DNA from: Paenibacillus sp. MZ04-78.2
GTDB lineage: Bacteria > Bacillota > Bacilli > Paenibacillales > NBRC-103111
DNA length: 64,000 bases
Direction: 5' to 3'
NCBI RefSeq assembly: GCF_024213375.1
Contig: NZ_JANAVJ010000021.1
Location: 1-64,000, forward strand
Under the pieces are notes generated by a model, which had not been told where the DNA came from, made no database searches, and was given only the letters and a program-made list of their open reading frames with translations. A program made the position numbers and the translations under genes. Position 1 is the stretch's first letter; each line of letters begins with the position of its first letter. Of this stretch, positions 47,574 to 57,337 are shown piece after piece.

Positions 47574-47625
47574 GAAAAAAACAAAACGCCCATTGGATAG
47601 TACTGACAAGCGCAGTCTATCGGCA
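47574..47625 (-). terminator. Expression platform of the purE riboswitch
   Basis: On the minus strand a GATAG...CTATC hairpin is followed after 9 nt by GCGTTTTGTTTTTTT. The exact terminator stem is unclear, but a T-run here is expected for a transcription-terminating guanine riboswitch. Confidence 0.4.
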
Positions 47626-47694
47626 GGACGACAAGAATACTCCCCAAGCGCAAGCTAAGGTCTGGCATGCTTATGCCGACCCCTGAAACTTCGC

Positions 47695-47765
47695 TCACTC
47701 GTAGTCCAAAAATTTAAGGTTTTCGGGTAGAGACTTTCGGGCCATATTCCCGACATTATACGAGA
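47695..47765 (-). promoter_or_regulatory. Guanine (purine) riboswitch controlling the pur operon
   Basis: The minus strand reads CTCGTATAATGTCGGGAATA, TGGCCCGAAAGTCTCTACC, then CTTAAATTTTTGGACTACGA and GTG, the G-box consensus in full. CTCGTA and TACGAG form P1. The C in GACTA predicts guanine rather than adenine recognition. Confidence 0.95.
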
Positions 47766-47798
47766 CTATTCGATTTTGTTAAGGCTTTCATCCTCTTT

Positions 47799-47828
47799 AG
47801 TTTAACAGTCTTAAACACCGCATGTCAA
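47799..47828 (-). promoter_or_regulatory. Promoter of the pur operon
   Basis: On the minus strand TTGACA, 18-nt spacer with an extended TG, then TAAACT, about 34 nt before the riboswitch. Confidence 0.65.
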
Positions 47829-47898
47829 CTCCAAAAGACGAACATTTTTTTATTTAAAGCAAAAATAGTTCGCATTTTCGCACAAAATACCGTACAGC

Positions 47899-48597
47899 TT
47901 ATCCTTGCTCCAAAATGCTCTTTTTTATGCGAATCAGCTCGTTCAGCCCGTCCTGCACTTCTTCTTTCGACAAATTTCCCTGCTCCAGCGCCGCTGAATC
48001 CAAGCCCAGCCATCGTTCGTACATCCGAATACCGAATCTTAGCTGTTCAAGCCGCTCCTCGGTTTCCTTCGTCCGTTCCAGCTCGGCCAGCAAATGGAAA
48101 AACGCATCCTCCGCCCGTCCATATCGGCCGCTTGCTTCATAATAAGGGATAAGTACTTTAAGCAAACCCGCAGACATAGGAGCCCGTCCAACCAAGGCAA
48201 GCGCGGACTCGATCCGGTCTGTGAATTCCTCGCGCAGCTCATCGCGCGCATCCAGCTCTCTGGCCGTTAACAGCAGCTCCAGCGATTTAGCCGCCGCCGC
48301 TCTGGCCGCCGCCTCTTCTCCGGAGTCCGTGTGCAAAGCCGCCTGGGCGTTGAGCATGTCTCCGCATACAAGCACTTTTCCCTGATCGACCTCGCCGTCT
48401 TTGGACAGCAATGCCAGCAAATCTTTGACCGATAGCGCATGGACCAGCTTCGAGCCGACGCCGAGCAGCTGCCGCATCGCTTGGTTCAGCAGCTCCATCG
48501 CTTCCCGCAGCTGTTGATTCCGCCGATGAAACATCACTTTATGCAGCATTTCCACCGCTTGTTCGATCATCCGTAAAATATAATCCCGCTTATACAT
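47899..48597 (-). CDS. DUF6483-like helical-repeat protein
   Basis: Soluble protein of 232 aa that is almost all helix. It begins MYKRDYILRMIEQAVEML with HRRNQQLREAMELLNQAM, the start of DUF6483 proteins, and the second half (LIPYYEASGRYGRAEDAFFHLL) resembles TPR hairpins. ATG 48597 has AAAGGAG upstream. Function unknown. It is transcribed alone, divergent from the 3D-domain gene. Confidence 0.65.
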   Translation of the reverse strand: MYKRDYILRMIEQAVEMLHKVMFHRRNQQLREAMELLNQAMRQLLGVGSKLVHALSVKDLLALLSKDGEVDQGKVLVCGDMLNAQAALHTDSGEEAAARAAAAKSLELLLTARELDARDELREEFTDRIESALALVGRAPMSAGLLKVLIPYYEASGRYGRAEDAFFHLLAELERTKETEERLEQLRFGIRMYERWLGLDSAALEQGNLSKEEVQDGLNELIRIKKSILEQG

Positions 48598-48734
48598 GGC
48601 GCTGCTCCTTTCCCGGGACCAGGACCGTCCCAAATCAACGGATGCCCCCGAACACTCTTTTATTGTACCGCAATTCCTGCTTGGGAGGAAAAAAGCTCTG
48701 CTATTTTCCGGCAGTTGTTGGATGATTTTATGTA

Positions 48735-48764
48735 TTGATACCAGCAACGAGCCTGTGGTAAATT
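48735..48764 (+). promoter_or_regulatory. Promoter of the c-di-AMP-controlled cell-wall gene
   Basis: TTGATA (48735-48740), 18-nt spacer with extended TG, TAAATT (48759-48764), just before the riboswitch. Confidence 0.6.
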
Positions 48765-48768
48765 CTTA

Positions 48769-48902
48769 AAAGCCGAATCGCACAGCAAATTTCGTGTACG
48801 TACGGGGGACGCAATACATGGGGTGAATGCCGCAGGACCGCAACGGTTCGCAGCTAGGGAGCCTACCTCTTCCCGAACCCGACAACTAACCTCGGAGGCT
48901 TA
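48769..48902 (+). promoter_or_regulatory. c-di-AMP riboswitch (ydaO/yuaA type), third copy
   Basis: Conserved blocks are AGCCGAATCGC, GGGGGACGCA, GGGGTGAATGCCGCAGG, CAGCTAGGGAGCC, CCCGAACCCGACAACTAACC and CTCGGAGGCT; AGCC at the 5' end pairs with GGCT at the 3' end. It ends 18 nt before the start codon at 48920, so the AGGAGG ribosome site lies right beside P1 and may be occluded when ligand is bound. This class commonly precedes cell-wall hydrolase genes. Confidence 0.9.
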
Positions 48903-48919
48903 CAGGAGGGAAAAAGAAT

Positions 48920-49786
48920 ATGAAATTTGGTTTGAAAAGCGTGCTTCTTGCATGCCTGTTCACGCTGCCCGCGATACTGCCCGTCTACACTCCGGCGGCC
49001 TATGCCGATGAACCGGTGCGTCTGGCGGAGGACGTCAAGGTTCAGGTGAACGACAAGCTGGTGCAGTTTCCGGACGCCCAGCCGTTTGTGGATGAGAATC
49101 ACAAGCTTCAAGTTCCGGCGCGCGTCGTCGCGGACAAACTCGGCTACCAGCTGAATTGGGAGCCTGCCGGTTCCGAGATCAAAATTACAATCAAAGACGA
49201 TAAAAACAGCCTGTCGCTGCAAACCGGGAATAAGTCGGTTACGGTCAACGGGCAGCGCGAGCAGCTCGAAAGCGCCGCGGAATTCGTCGACGGCCGCGTC
49301 TATGTGCCGGTCCGCTTAATCTCGGATTCGTTCGACATCCAGACGCAATGGGACAATCAAAACCGCATCGCGATTCTCGGCGCTGACGGCAATTATCATG
49401 CGCCTGCCTGGTATCGCCCAAGCGCAGCCGTTCAAACGGCTTCCAAGGCGCCCGCGCCGGCTTACAGCAAAATGATCGAAGTCAAAGCGACAGCCTACAC
49501 CGCGTCTCCTGCAGAGAACGGCGGATATGGCCCAGTCGATTATATGGGCAACCCCTTGAAACTTGGAACGATCGCCGTAGATCCTTCGGTCATTCCGCTC
49601 GGTTCCAAGGTATTGATCAAAGGCTACTCCTATAAGGGCCTGCCCGCTGACGGCTTGTACGCCACAGCGACGGATACCGGAGGAGCGATAAAAGGCAACA
49701 GGGTCGATATTTTCCTTCCCGAGAGCCGCGCTCAAGCCAAGCTCTTCGGTATGCAGAATGTGCAGGTATACGTACTTAATCCTTAA
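48920..49786 (+). CDS. Secreted 3D-domain protein with copper-amine-oxidase-like N-terminal domain
   Basis: Secreted protein of 288 aa with a signal peptide ending AYA-DE, a Cu-amine-oxidase N-terminal (stalk) domain (about 35-150) with VQVNDKLVQFPDAQPFVD and YVPVRLISDSF, and a C-terminal 3D domain (about 190-285) containing VKATAYTA, LGTIAVDPSVIPLGSKV and TDTGGAIKGNRVDIF with the three conserved Asp. The 3D fold is shared by RpfB, YocH and MltA-type lytic transglycosylases, so it likely cleaves peptidoglycan. AGGAGG precedes the ATG. A c-di-AMP riboswitch controls it. Confidence 0.88.
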   Translation: MKFGLKSVLLACLFTLPAILPVYTPAAYADEPVRLAEDVKVQVNDKLVQFPDAQPFVDENHKLQVPARVVADKLGYQLNWEPAGSEIKITIKDDKNSLSLQTGNKSVTVNGQREQLESAAEFVDGRVYVPVRLISDSFDIQTQWDNQNRIAILGADGNYHAPAWYRPSAAVQTASKAPAPAYSKMIEVKATAYTASPAENGGYGPVDYMGNPLKLGTIAVDPSVIPLGSKVLIKGYSYKGLPADGLYATATDTGGAIKGNRVDIFLPESRAQAKLFGMQNVQVYVLNP

Positions 49787-49808
49787 TCAAGCTTGATTCT
49801 CATCCAAA

Positions 49809-49860
49809 CCGAAAAAAAGCAGTCGTCTCACTTCAAAGCGGGACGGCTGCTTTTTTTCGG
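49809..49860 (+). terminator. Terminator after the 3D-domain gene
   Basis: AAAAAAAGCAGTCGTCTC ... GGGACGGCTGCTTTTTTT stem with a 10-nt loop and T-run. Confidence 0.85.
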
Positions 49861-49960
49861 TTTATATCTTATTATTCGTACGTTTTGCTGGCATAGTTCG
49901 CGACTTGCCGGCTTTTCTGTATAATAGAGTCAATGATCAACTGGAAGGAGGCATTACCTT

Positions 49961-50725
49961 ATGGGGATATACGATAAAGATCCGTTCGTGAGAAGTATGG
50001 AGCTGAGGCGGGAGAACGTGCCGTCTTTTGCCGAATATCCGTTTCACCTCCCGGCTTTGCGCCAGTTGACCACCCTGCACTTCCATCCCAAGGTCACCTA
50101 CATCATCGGCGAGAATGGCATGGGCAAGTCCACCCTGCTTGAAGCCATCGCCGTTGCCTGGGGCTTCAATCCCGAAGGCGGCAGCTTGAACTTCAATTTC
50201 GCGACGCACGAATCCCACTCGGAGTTGCACCGGCATATCCGTCTGGTGCGCGGGATCGATAGGCCAAGGGACGGCTTCTTCTTCCGGGCGGAAACCTACT
50301 ACAATCTCGCGACCAATATCGATCGGCTGGATAGCGAACTGTCGCCCGCCCCTCCCATCATCAATTCATACGGGGGCAAATCGCTGCACGAGCAGTCGCA
50401 CGGCGAATCGTTTTTTGCGGCCTTCCTTCACCGTTTCGGAGGCAACGGGCTATATATTCTGGACGAGCCGGAAGCGGCGCTATCTCCCTTGAAGCAAATG
50501 TCCATGCTCGCCCGCATCCACGCGCTGGTCAAGAAAAATTCGCAGTTCATCATCTCGACGCATTCGCCCATTCTGATGGGCTATCCGGATGCTCTGGCTT
50601 ATTATTTGACGCCGGACGGAATCGAGCACATCAATGTGGAAGAAACCGATCACTATATCATTATGAAGCAATTTCTGCATAATCGGGAACGCATGCTTAG
50701 AGAGCTTTTTGCCGACGAGGAATAA
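49961..50725 (+). CDS. AAA family ATPase (COG3910-like predicted ATPase)
   Basis: Soluble ABC/SMC-type ATPase of 254 aa with Walker A YIIGENGMGKSTLLEAIA near residue 45, a signature-like HEQSHGESFFAAF, Walker B GLYILDEPEAALSP and the H loop IISTHSPILMGYPDA. The short helical insert and overall length fit COG3910 housekeeping ATPases. AAGGAGG lies upstream of the ATG. It has its own terminator and no partner. Function unknown. Confidence 0.85.
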   Translation: MGIYDKDPFVRSMELRRENVPSFAEYPFHLPALRQLTTLHFHPKVTYIIGENGMGKSTLLEAIAVAWGFNPEGGSLNFNFATHESHSELHRHIRLVRGIDRPRDGFFFRAETYYNLATNIDRLDSELSPAPPIINSYGGKSLHEQSHGESFFAAFLHRFGGNGLYILDEPEAALSPLKQMSMLARIHALVKKNSQFIISTHSPILMGYPDALAYYLTPDGIEHINVEETDHYIIMKQFLHNRERMLRELFADEE

Positions 50726-50776
50726 CGAAAAAAGAACAGGCCCGGTTCGTTCCGGTACACTGTTCTTCGTTTTTTT
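50724..50776 (+). terminator. Terminator after the AAA ATPase gene
   Basis: AACGAAAAAAGAACAG ... CTGTTCTTCGTTTTTTT stem with a 20-nt loop and T-run. Confidence 0.8.
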
Positions 50777-50802
50777 GCGGGATGATCTGGTTCGAACCGT
50801 CG

Positions 50803-51000
50803 CTAAACGGAATCTTCATTCTTTTGTACGCTGAAGCGTTCCTCGCGGCGGTCAATTGGGCCCGGGCTTCCGGCAACCGGCGGATCGATCTGCACGGCCT
50901 GCTCGGTCGTACGCGTCTGGTGCAGGTCGGTAGCCCCGGCCGCATGAGTGCCCAGATCCTCCAGTTCGGCATTACCTGCATGATCATGCACTTGGCTCAT
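50803..51000 (-). CDS. Small hydrophilic protein of unknown function
   Basis: Protein of 65 aa, acidic and His/Thr-rich (MSQVHDHAGNAELEDLG, HQTRTTEQAVQIDPP), with no signal or membrane segment and probably disordered. AAGGAGG lies 7 nt before the ATG, which makes it a credible gene. Not recognised. Confidence 0.5.
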   Translation of the reverse strand: MSQVHDHAGNAELEDLGTHAAGATDLHQTRTTEQAVQIDPPVAGSPGPIDRREERFSVQKNEDSV

Positions 51001-51091
51001 TCGAATTCCCTCCTTATTGTGAACTACCTGTATTTTGCGGTTTGCGCTGACATTTCATACCTGAAAAGCGTCTGCTTTCCGGCCGGATACG

Positions 51092-51126
51092 AAAAAACCG
51101 GCGATACCCGTAGGCGATCGCCGGTT
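51092..51126 (-). terminator. Terminator of the exopolysaccharide operon
   Basis: On the minus strand AACCGGCGAT / ATCGCCGGTT perfect stem with a 10-nt loop then TTTT. Confidence 0.8.
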
Positions 51127-51134
51127 CCCGATGG

Positions 51135-52061
<927 letters not shown>

Positions 52062-52099
52062 AGTTTTCTCTCCCTTAGTTTTATAAAGTTATGCAGAGC

Positions 52100-52759
52100 T
52101 CATTTTTTCTCCTGAAGAGACTCCTCGTAGCTTTTGCCCTTGCTCAAACCATATTTCGAAGCAATTGCAATCAGCTCGTCGTACTCCTCTTCCGAAAGCT
52201 TTTCCAAGATCATGACCTTGGCTTTCCTTTTATCCTCCAAGGAAACGCCTTTGTCGAACATACTCTGTAATTGTTTTAAATCATTTCCATCTAACTTTTT
52301 AAGCAGCACAGTTGTGATTTTGACTTGCTCGGCCAGCGAAATTTGATCCTGCACTTCCTTCGCTTTGCTTTCGGATATTTCAGCCTTGTAGCCTGTACTG
52401 CCCGACTTCGGGTCGGACGGCTTGCCGGTTGCCTGCGGGACCGTGGCCGGTGCCTGCGCTGGCGACTGAGCCTGCTCTGCTTTCCCCGACGGTGCCGGGG
52501 AATCGCCCGGCTTCGGGGCCTCCGCCGGCTTCTGCTGCGATACCGAAGGCTGCTCGGAGGCCGGAGCTTGGCGCGCCGCTTCGGTCCGCTTCTCCGGATC
52601 GTTCACCAGCCGGCTTTTTGCTGGCGCTTCTTCCGCCAGACTGGCAAGAGCCGCTGTCATCCGTTCCTGCACCGCATGAAGCGCCCAATATCCGCCGGCA
52701 AGCAGCAGCAATACAACCACTGTCCCGACTACTAAGGCCTTTTTCATTCTCGCCTTCAT
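52100..52759 (-). CDS. Single-pass membrane-anchored protein of unknown function
   Basis: Protein of 219 aa with an N-terminal membrane helix (about 6-26), a Pro/Ala/Gln/Ser-rich linker (about 50-120) and a helical C-terminal domain (ISLAEQVKITTVLLKKLDG, SEEEYDELIAIASKYG). ATG 52759 follows GGGGAGG; the longer frame is readthrough of the VanZ-like gene. It lies 38 nt before the repeat-protein gene and overlaps the VanZ-like gene by 4 nt. The C-terminal helical domain may interact with the secreted repeat protein, but this is only suggested by adjacency. Confidence 0.7.
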   Translation of the reverse strand: MKARMKKALVVGTVVVLLLLAGGYWALHAVQERMTAALASLAEEAPAKSRLVNDPEKRTEAARQAPASEQPSVSQQKPAEAPKPGDSPAPSGKAEQAQSPAQAPATVPQATGKPSDPKSGSTGYKAEISESKAKEVQDQISLAEQVKITTVLLKKLDGNDLKQLQSMFDKGVSLEDKRKAKVMILEKLSEEEYDELIAIASKYGLSKGKSYEESLQEKK

Positions 52760-53289
52760 GGAACCTCCCCTCTTCGAAGCGCACTGTTCCGTCTGATTTT
52801 GCGGAACATCGCCAGGCATAGGATGAGAACCACCAAGCCAAGGAATCCGCCGATTGAATCCAATACAATATCCTGCATTGCGCTGGTACGCTCCACACTT
52901 CTCGCTTGATTCCATTCGTCCACCGAAGCTATGCCAATCACATAAACGATCGCAAGCAATAGCTTGAAGCCAAGCTTCCATCGGGCTTGAATCAACGCGA
53001 ACCAAGCACAAACTGCCAGCATCGCATACATGAACAAATGCGCACCTTTACGAAACAAAAACTCGATAAATTCAAACGGCTGCTTCCTGGCTTCAATCGT
53101 AGAATGATGATAGTGAATGGTCATTTCAGGTACGACGTTAAGCATCCCCTCCTTCGTGAACCATTTATGTAAAATTGGATGTATACTCTGCTTATGGTAG
53201 GACTGGGAAGAGAAGTTAAAAATAAGCAGCGTCCACAGCAACACAGGAACAAGGATAAGGAGCTTAGTAATTGACCGGATGGGATTCAC
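52756..53289 (-). CDS. VanZ-like family membrane protein
   Basis: Protein of 177 aa with four membrane helices and VanZ-like motifs: IFNFSSQSYHKQS after the first helix, FRKGAHLFMYAMLAV, SVDEWNQARSVERTSAMQDIVLDSIGGFLGLV. VanZ proteins give low-level teicoplanin resistance in some settings, but most homologues lie in polysaccharide clusters with unknown roles. It starts inside the dehydrogenase 3' end (26-nt overlap). Confidence 0.88.
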   Translation of the reverse strand: MNPIRSITKLLILVPVLLWTLLIFNFSSQSYHKQSIHPILHKWFTKEGMLNVVPEMTIHYHHSTIEARKQPFEFIEFLFRKGAHLFMYAMLAVCAWFALIQARWKLGFKLLLAIVYVIGIASVDEWNQARSVERTSAMQDIVLDSIGGFLGLVVLILCLAMFRKIRRNSALRRGEVP

Positions 53290-54607
53290 TCCTAGCCGTC
53301 AATACTGCCGGCCTGCCAACCGAATGGTAAACAAAGCCGTGTTCGTATATTTCCTGGAGCGAGAAGCAGTTGCGCCCGTCCACCAGGAACGGATATTTCA
53401 GCAGCCTGCGAACGGAAGCAAGATCCATGCCCGCAATCTCATCCCATTCGGTTAAAATCAGGCAGGCGTCGCAGTCCGTCACTGCCGCCTCAACGCTGTC
53501 AAAATAGGCCACCTCGGCAGGCAGCAGCGCCCGGGCGTTCGGAATGGCGATCGGATCGTACGCTTGTACGATAGCACCTTTTTTCACCAGCTCGTCGATA
53601 ATAACAAGCGACGGAGCGCAGCGCATATCGTCCGTGTTCGGTTTAAAGGCAAGCCCAAGCACCGCAATCCGCCTTCCGGCATAGTCACCGAACAAATCCT
53701 GCAGCTTCTTCAGCATCACGTACGGCTGCGCCTCATTCGTTGAAATGACGGATTTCAGCAGCGTAAAATCATACCCGGCCTGATCGGCCATATGGGCAAG
53801 CGCAAACGTATCCTTCGGGAAGCAGGAGCCTCCGTAGCCGATACCGGCCTGCAAAAATTTCCCGCCGATCCGGCTGTCCATCCCCATGCCTTCCGACACT
53901 TGAGTCACGTCGGCCCCGACCCGCTCGCACAGATTGGCGATGGCGTTGATAAACGAAATTTTCGTGGCCAGAAAGGCGTTGGCCGCATATTTGATCATCT
54001 CCGCGCTTTGCAGGTCCGTAATGAAAATTTTCGTCTGCAGCGGTTCGTGCAGCTTCGCAATGACTTTGGCCGCCTTGTCGCTCGTCGCCCCGATCACCGC
54101 CCGCTCCATGTTCATGCAATCCGCAATCGCCGAACCTTCGCGCAGAAATTCGGGGTTGGACACGACGTCAAAATGAACACGTTCGTTGATTCGGTTGTTG
54201 GCGACGATCGTCCGCACCAGCTCTCCCGTACCGACCGGCACCGTACTTTTGTTGACGATAATTTTGTACGTGTTCAAATGCTTGCCGATTGTCTTGGCTA
54301 CTTCCTTCACGTAGCGCATATCGGCTTCGCCGTTCTCCGCCATAGGCGTGCCAACCGCAATATAAATGATGTCGGAATCTTCAATGGCCTCGCCGACTTC
54401 GGAGGTGAAGAAGAGACGGTTTTCCGCCACGTTCTTCGCGACAAGCTCCTTTAAGCCCGGCTCGTAGATGGGAATCTCTCCGTTTTGCAGCATGGCGATT
54501 TTGTCCTTGTTCACATCGCAGCAGATGATGCGGTTGCCCATTTCGGCAAAGCACGTTCCCGACACCAGACCGACATATCCCGTACCAATCACTGTTATAT
54601 TGTGCAT
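53264..54607 (-). CDS. UDP-glucose 6-dehydrogenase
   Basis: Enzyme of 447 aa oxidising UDP-glucose to UDP-glucuronate (UgdH/TuaD type). NAD-binding ITVIGTGYVGLVSGTCFAEM at the N-terminus, catalytic Cys in GYGGSCFPKDTFALA near residue 260, and AVLGLAFKPNTDDMRCAPS. It lies 3 nt after galU. Its product feeds the epimerase in the same operon. Confidence 0.96.
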   Translation of the reverse strand: MHNITVIGTGYVGLVSGTCFAEMGNRIICCDVNKDKIAMLQNGEIPIYEPGLKELVAKNVAENRLFFTSEVGEAIEDSDIIYIAVGTPMAENGEADMRYVKEVAKTIGKHLNTYKIIVNKSTVPVGTGELVRTIVANNRINERVHFDVVSNPEFLREGSAIADCMNMERAVIGATSDKAAKVIAKLHEPLQTKIFITDLQSAEMIKYAANAFLATKISFINAIANLCERVGADVTQVSEGMGMDSRIGGKFLQAGIGYGGSCFPKDTFALAHMADQAGYDFTLLKSVISTNEAQPYVMLKKLQDLFGDYAGRRIAVLGLAFKPNTDDMRCAPSLVIIDELVKKGAIVQAYDPIAIPNARALLPAEVAYFDSVEAAVTDCDACLILTEWDEIAGMDLASVRRLLKYPFLVDGRNCFSLQEIYEHGFVYHSVGRPAVLTARSESHPVNY

Positions 54608-54610
54608 AAC

Positions 54611-55513
54611 TTATTTCGCCACCTTACTGTAAAATGAAGGCTCACTTTCGTACATCGTCCGGATATAGTTCATCACGTCATTGCGCAAATCGTCGCGCTG
54701 CAGCGCGAAGTCCAACGTCGCTTTGATAAAGCCGAATTTGTCCCCTACATCATGCCGGGCCCCTTGGAAATTGTAGGCGATGACCGGCTTTTTCTCGTTC
54801 AACCGCTTCAGCGCGTCCGTCAACTGGATTTCGCCGCCCGCACCGGCCGGGAGACTCTCCAAAATATCGAAAATGTCCGGCGTCAAAATGTACCGGCCCA
54901 TGATGGCATAGTTGGATGGAGCCGCTTTTTTCGAAGGCTTCTCGACCAGTGTCTCCAAGAAGAACACCTCCGGCTCGATCGACGATCCCCGGGGAGCGAT
55001 GATCCCGTATTTGGACACGTCCTCGTCGTTCACTTTTTGCACGCCGACGACCGAGGAGGAATACCGGGAATGCACGCGAATGAGCTGGCTCAGGCACGGC
55101 TCGCTCGATTGCACGATGTCGTCGCCGAGGAGAACGGCAAACGGCTCGTCGCCGACAAAGCTGCGCGCGCACCAGATCGCGTGACCGAGACCCTTCGGCT
55201 CTTTTTGTCGGATATAGTGGATATTCGCCATCTCGGAAATGGCTTGAATTTGCTCCAGCTCCTTGTTCTTGCCCTTCTTCGACAGCGTCTCCTCCAGCTC
55301 GAACGACTTGTCGAAGTGATCTTCGATGGCCCGCTTTCCGCGTCCGCTAATAATCAGAATATCTTCGATCCCGGAGGCAATCGCCTCTTCAATAATGTAT
55401 TGAATCGTCGGCTTGTCCACAATCGGCAGCATTTCTTTCGGTTGGGCTTTGGTTGCAGGCAGGAAGCGCGTTCCCAGTCCTGCTGCCGGAATGATCGCTT
55501 TACGCAATTTCAT
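54611..55513 (-). CDS. galU: UTP--glucose-1-phosphate uridylyltransferase
   Basis: Nucleotidyltransferase of 300 aa making UDP-glucose. It begins [35 protein letters not shown] nucleotide-binding signature, with [26 protein letters not shown] and the C-terminal [22 protein letters not shown]. Start overlaps the aminotransferase 3' end by 14 nt. Confidence 0.96.
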   Translation of the reverse strand: MKLRKAIIPAAGLGTRFLPATKAQPKEMLPIVDKPTIQYIIEEAIASGIEDILIISGRGKRAIEDHFDKSFELEETLSKKGKNKELEQIQAISEMANIHYIRQKEPKGLGHAIWCARSFVGDEPFAVLLGDDIVQSSEPCLSQLIRVHSRYSSSVVGVQKVNDEDVSKYGIIAPRGSSIEPEVFFLETLVEKPSKKAAPSNYAIMGRYILTPDIFDILESLPAGAGGEIQLTDALKRLNEKKPVIAYNFQGARHDVGDKFGFIKATLDFALQRDDLRNDVMNYIRTMYESEPSFYSKVAK

Positions 55514-56669
55514 GAGTCATACCTCCGCATACGAGTGTTTTGACGATCTCAATCACTTTCGCTTGCTCGGTTTCGGTCAGACTGGAGCCGGAAGGCAGGC
55601 AAATGCCCTGCCCGAACAGCTGGTCGGATACGCTGTGCCCCTCCTGATGCGGATAATAGGCGCAGCCTTGGAAGAGCGGTTGCAGATGCATTGGCTTCCA
55701 CACCGGTCTGGACTCGATGTTCGCCTCCGCGAGCGCTTGGATGATGTCCCCCACCGTCGTTGTCGCAGCTTGCGGGTCGACGGTCAATGCCGTCAGCCAA
55801 CGGGTCGCTTGGCCGAAGGACGCCTCCGGCATAAACTCGATGCCCTCCATAGAACCAAGCGCTTCGGCGTAGTTTGCAAAGATGGCGCGCCTCGCTTCGA
55901 TTCGTTCGGGAAGCTGATGAAGCTGACCGATGCCGATGCCGGCGAGCACGTTGCTCATCCGGTAGTTGAACCCGACCTCGCTGTGCTCGTAATACGGTGC
56001 GGGGTCCCGGGCCTGAGTCGCCCAATATCTGGCCTTCTCCAAAGCTTCAAGGTCGTCCGACACCAGCATGCCTCCGCCGGAGGTGGTGATGATTTTGTTG
56101 CCGTTGAACGAGTAGACTCCGAACCTGCCCAGCGTTCCGCTGGCCCGCCCTTTGTACGTCGCGCCCAGCGATTCGGCGGCATCCTCGATGACGGGAACGC
56201 CGTATTGGTCGCATAAATCAAGCAGCGGGTCCATGTCTGCGCTTTGCCCGTACAGATTGACGACAACGACCGCTTTCGGAAGCTTCCCGGCACGCTTGGC
56301 TTCGGACAGCGCACGCTCCAGCGCTTGCGGAGACATATTCCAGCTCTCCGGCTCAGAGTCGATGAAGACCGGCTCCGCCCCTTGATACATCACCGGATTC
56401 ACGCTGGCGACAAACGTTAAGCTTGAGCAGAACACCGTATCTCCGGCGCCAACTCCGAGCAAACGCAAAGCTAGGTGGATGGCCGCCGTACCGGAGCCGA
56501 GCGCCAAAGCTCCGTCGGCTCCGACATACCCGGCAATCTCCTTCTCAAAGACATCGACGTTGGGCCCTAAGGGCGCGATCCAGTTGGTGGCGAAAGCTTG
56601 CTGCACCCATTGCTGCTCTTCTTGCCCCATATGCGGGGGAGACAGGTAAATCCTTTGATTCAGCGACAT
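55500..56669 (-). CDS. DegT/DnrJ/EryC1 sugar aminotransferase (PglE-like)
   Basis: PLP enzyme of 389 aa. It begins [21 protein letters not shown], typical of PglE/LegC-type UDP-4-keto-6-deoxy-sugar aminotransferases, with [32 protein letters not shown] and the PLP Lys in [18 protein letters not shown] 56669 follows GGAGG. Next to PglD- and PglC-like proteins it would make UDP-4-amino-sugar for a diNAcBac-type residue. The 4,6-dehydratase (PglF) needed upstream is not in this window. Confidence 0.88.
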   Translation of the reverse strand: MSLNQRIYLSPPHMGQEEQQWVQQAFATNWIAPLGPNVDVFEKEIAGYVGADGALALGSGTAAIHLALRLLGVGAGDTVFCSSLTFVASVNPVMYQGAEPVFIDSEPESWNMSPQALERALSEAKRAGKLPKAVVVVNLYGQSADMDPLLDLCDQYGVPVIEDAAESLGATYKGRASGTLGRFGVYSFNGNKIITTSGGGMLVSDDLEALEKARYWATQARDPAPYYEHSEVGFNYRMSNVLAGIGIGQLHQLPERIEARRAIFANYAEALGSMEGIEFMPEASFGQATRWLTALTVDPQAATTTVGDIIQALAEANIESRPVWKPMHLQPLFQGCAYYPHQEGHSVSDQLFGQGICLPSGSSLTETEQAKVIEIVKTLVCGGMTHEIA

Positions 56670-56673
56670 TTCG

Positions 56674-57336
56674 CTACGCCCTCCTCTGTGCAAGCTGATC
56701 CGGCTGATCAGCGTATTTGATTGGTTTGGCGGGTACGCCTACGGCCGTGCATTGAGCCGGCATGTCGTGAACGGCAACCGCTCCCGCTCCGAGCGTGCTC
56801 CAGCCGCCTATCGTTAATCCTTCGATCACTTTCGCGCCAAGCCCGATATGCGTTCCGTCTCCTACCGTGACATCGCCCGCTAAGGCTGCGGAGGGAGAAA
56901 TATGCACGAAGCTTCCGAGCCTGTTCTCGTGCTCGACGATGGCGCCGGTGTTGATGATGCATTGAGCGCCGATCCGGGCGCCATGATTGATGACGGCTCC
57001 CGGCATGACGACCGTACCGCCGCCGATCGTCACCTCGCTTCCGAGCGTCGCCCTCGGATGAATCAGCACCGCGTAGCGGGATTCGGGGTACCCGAGCCGC
57101 TCCATGACGGTATGGCGGGTGCGATTGTTGCCGATGGCGATGAACAGCCGGCAATCGTCTTCCCGCAGCAGCTCCGCCATGTCCGCCACCGGACCATGGA
57201 GGATGCCGTCCTGCCTAAAGCTGTGCGTATACTTGTCGTCGCCGATCCCGGCCAGTTCATATTCCCCCTGGGCCCGCATCACATCGAGGACGACCTTTCC
57301 ATGACCGCCTCCGCCGATCAGGACGAGCTTCTTCAT
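56674..57336 (-). CDS. PglD/NeuD-like sugar N-acetyltransferase
   Basis: Protein of 220 aa with an N-terminal Rossmann-like domain (KLVLIGGGGHGKVVLDV) and a C-terminal left-handed beta-helix of hexapeptide repeats (TIGGGTVVMPGAVINHG, AALAGDVTVGDGTHIGLGAKVI). The catalytic His is in VINHGARIG. PglD acetylates the 4-amino group of UDP-4-amino sugars, which fits its neighbour; NeuD-type O-acetylation is the alternative. ATG 57336 follows GGAGG. Confidence 0.88.
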   Translation of the reverse strand: MKKLVLIGGGGHGKVVLDVMRAQGEYELAGIGDDKYTHSFRQDGILHGPVADMAELLREDDCRLFIAIGNNRTRHTVMERLGYPESRYAVLIHPRATLGSEVTIGGGTVVMPGAVINHGARIGAQCIINTGAIVEHENRLGSFVHISPSAALAGDVTVGDGTHIGLGAKVIEGLTIGGWSTLGAGAVAVHDMPAQCTAVGVPAKPIKYADQPDQLAQRRA

Positions 57337-57337
57337 G

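Noticed and set aside
48769-48902. Cobalamin or glycine riboswitch before the 3D-domain gene
   Set aside because: The ordered blocks (GGGGGAC, GGGGTGAAT, CCCGAACCCG, CTAACCTCG) fit the ydaO class, and no B12 box or tandem glycine aptamer is present.
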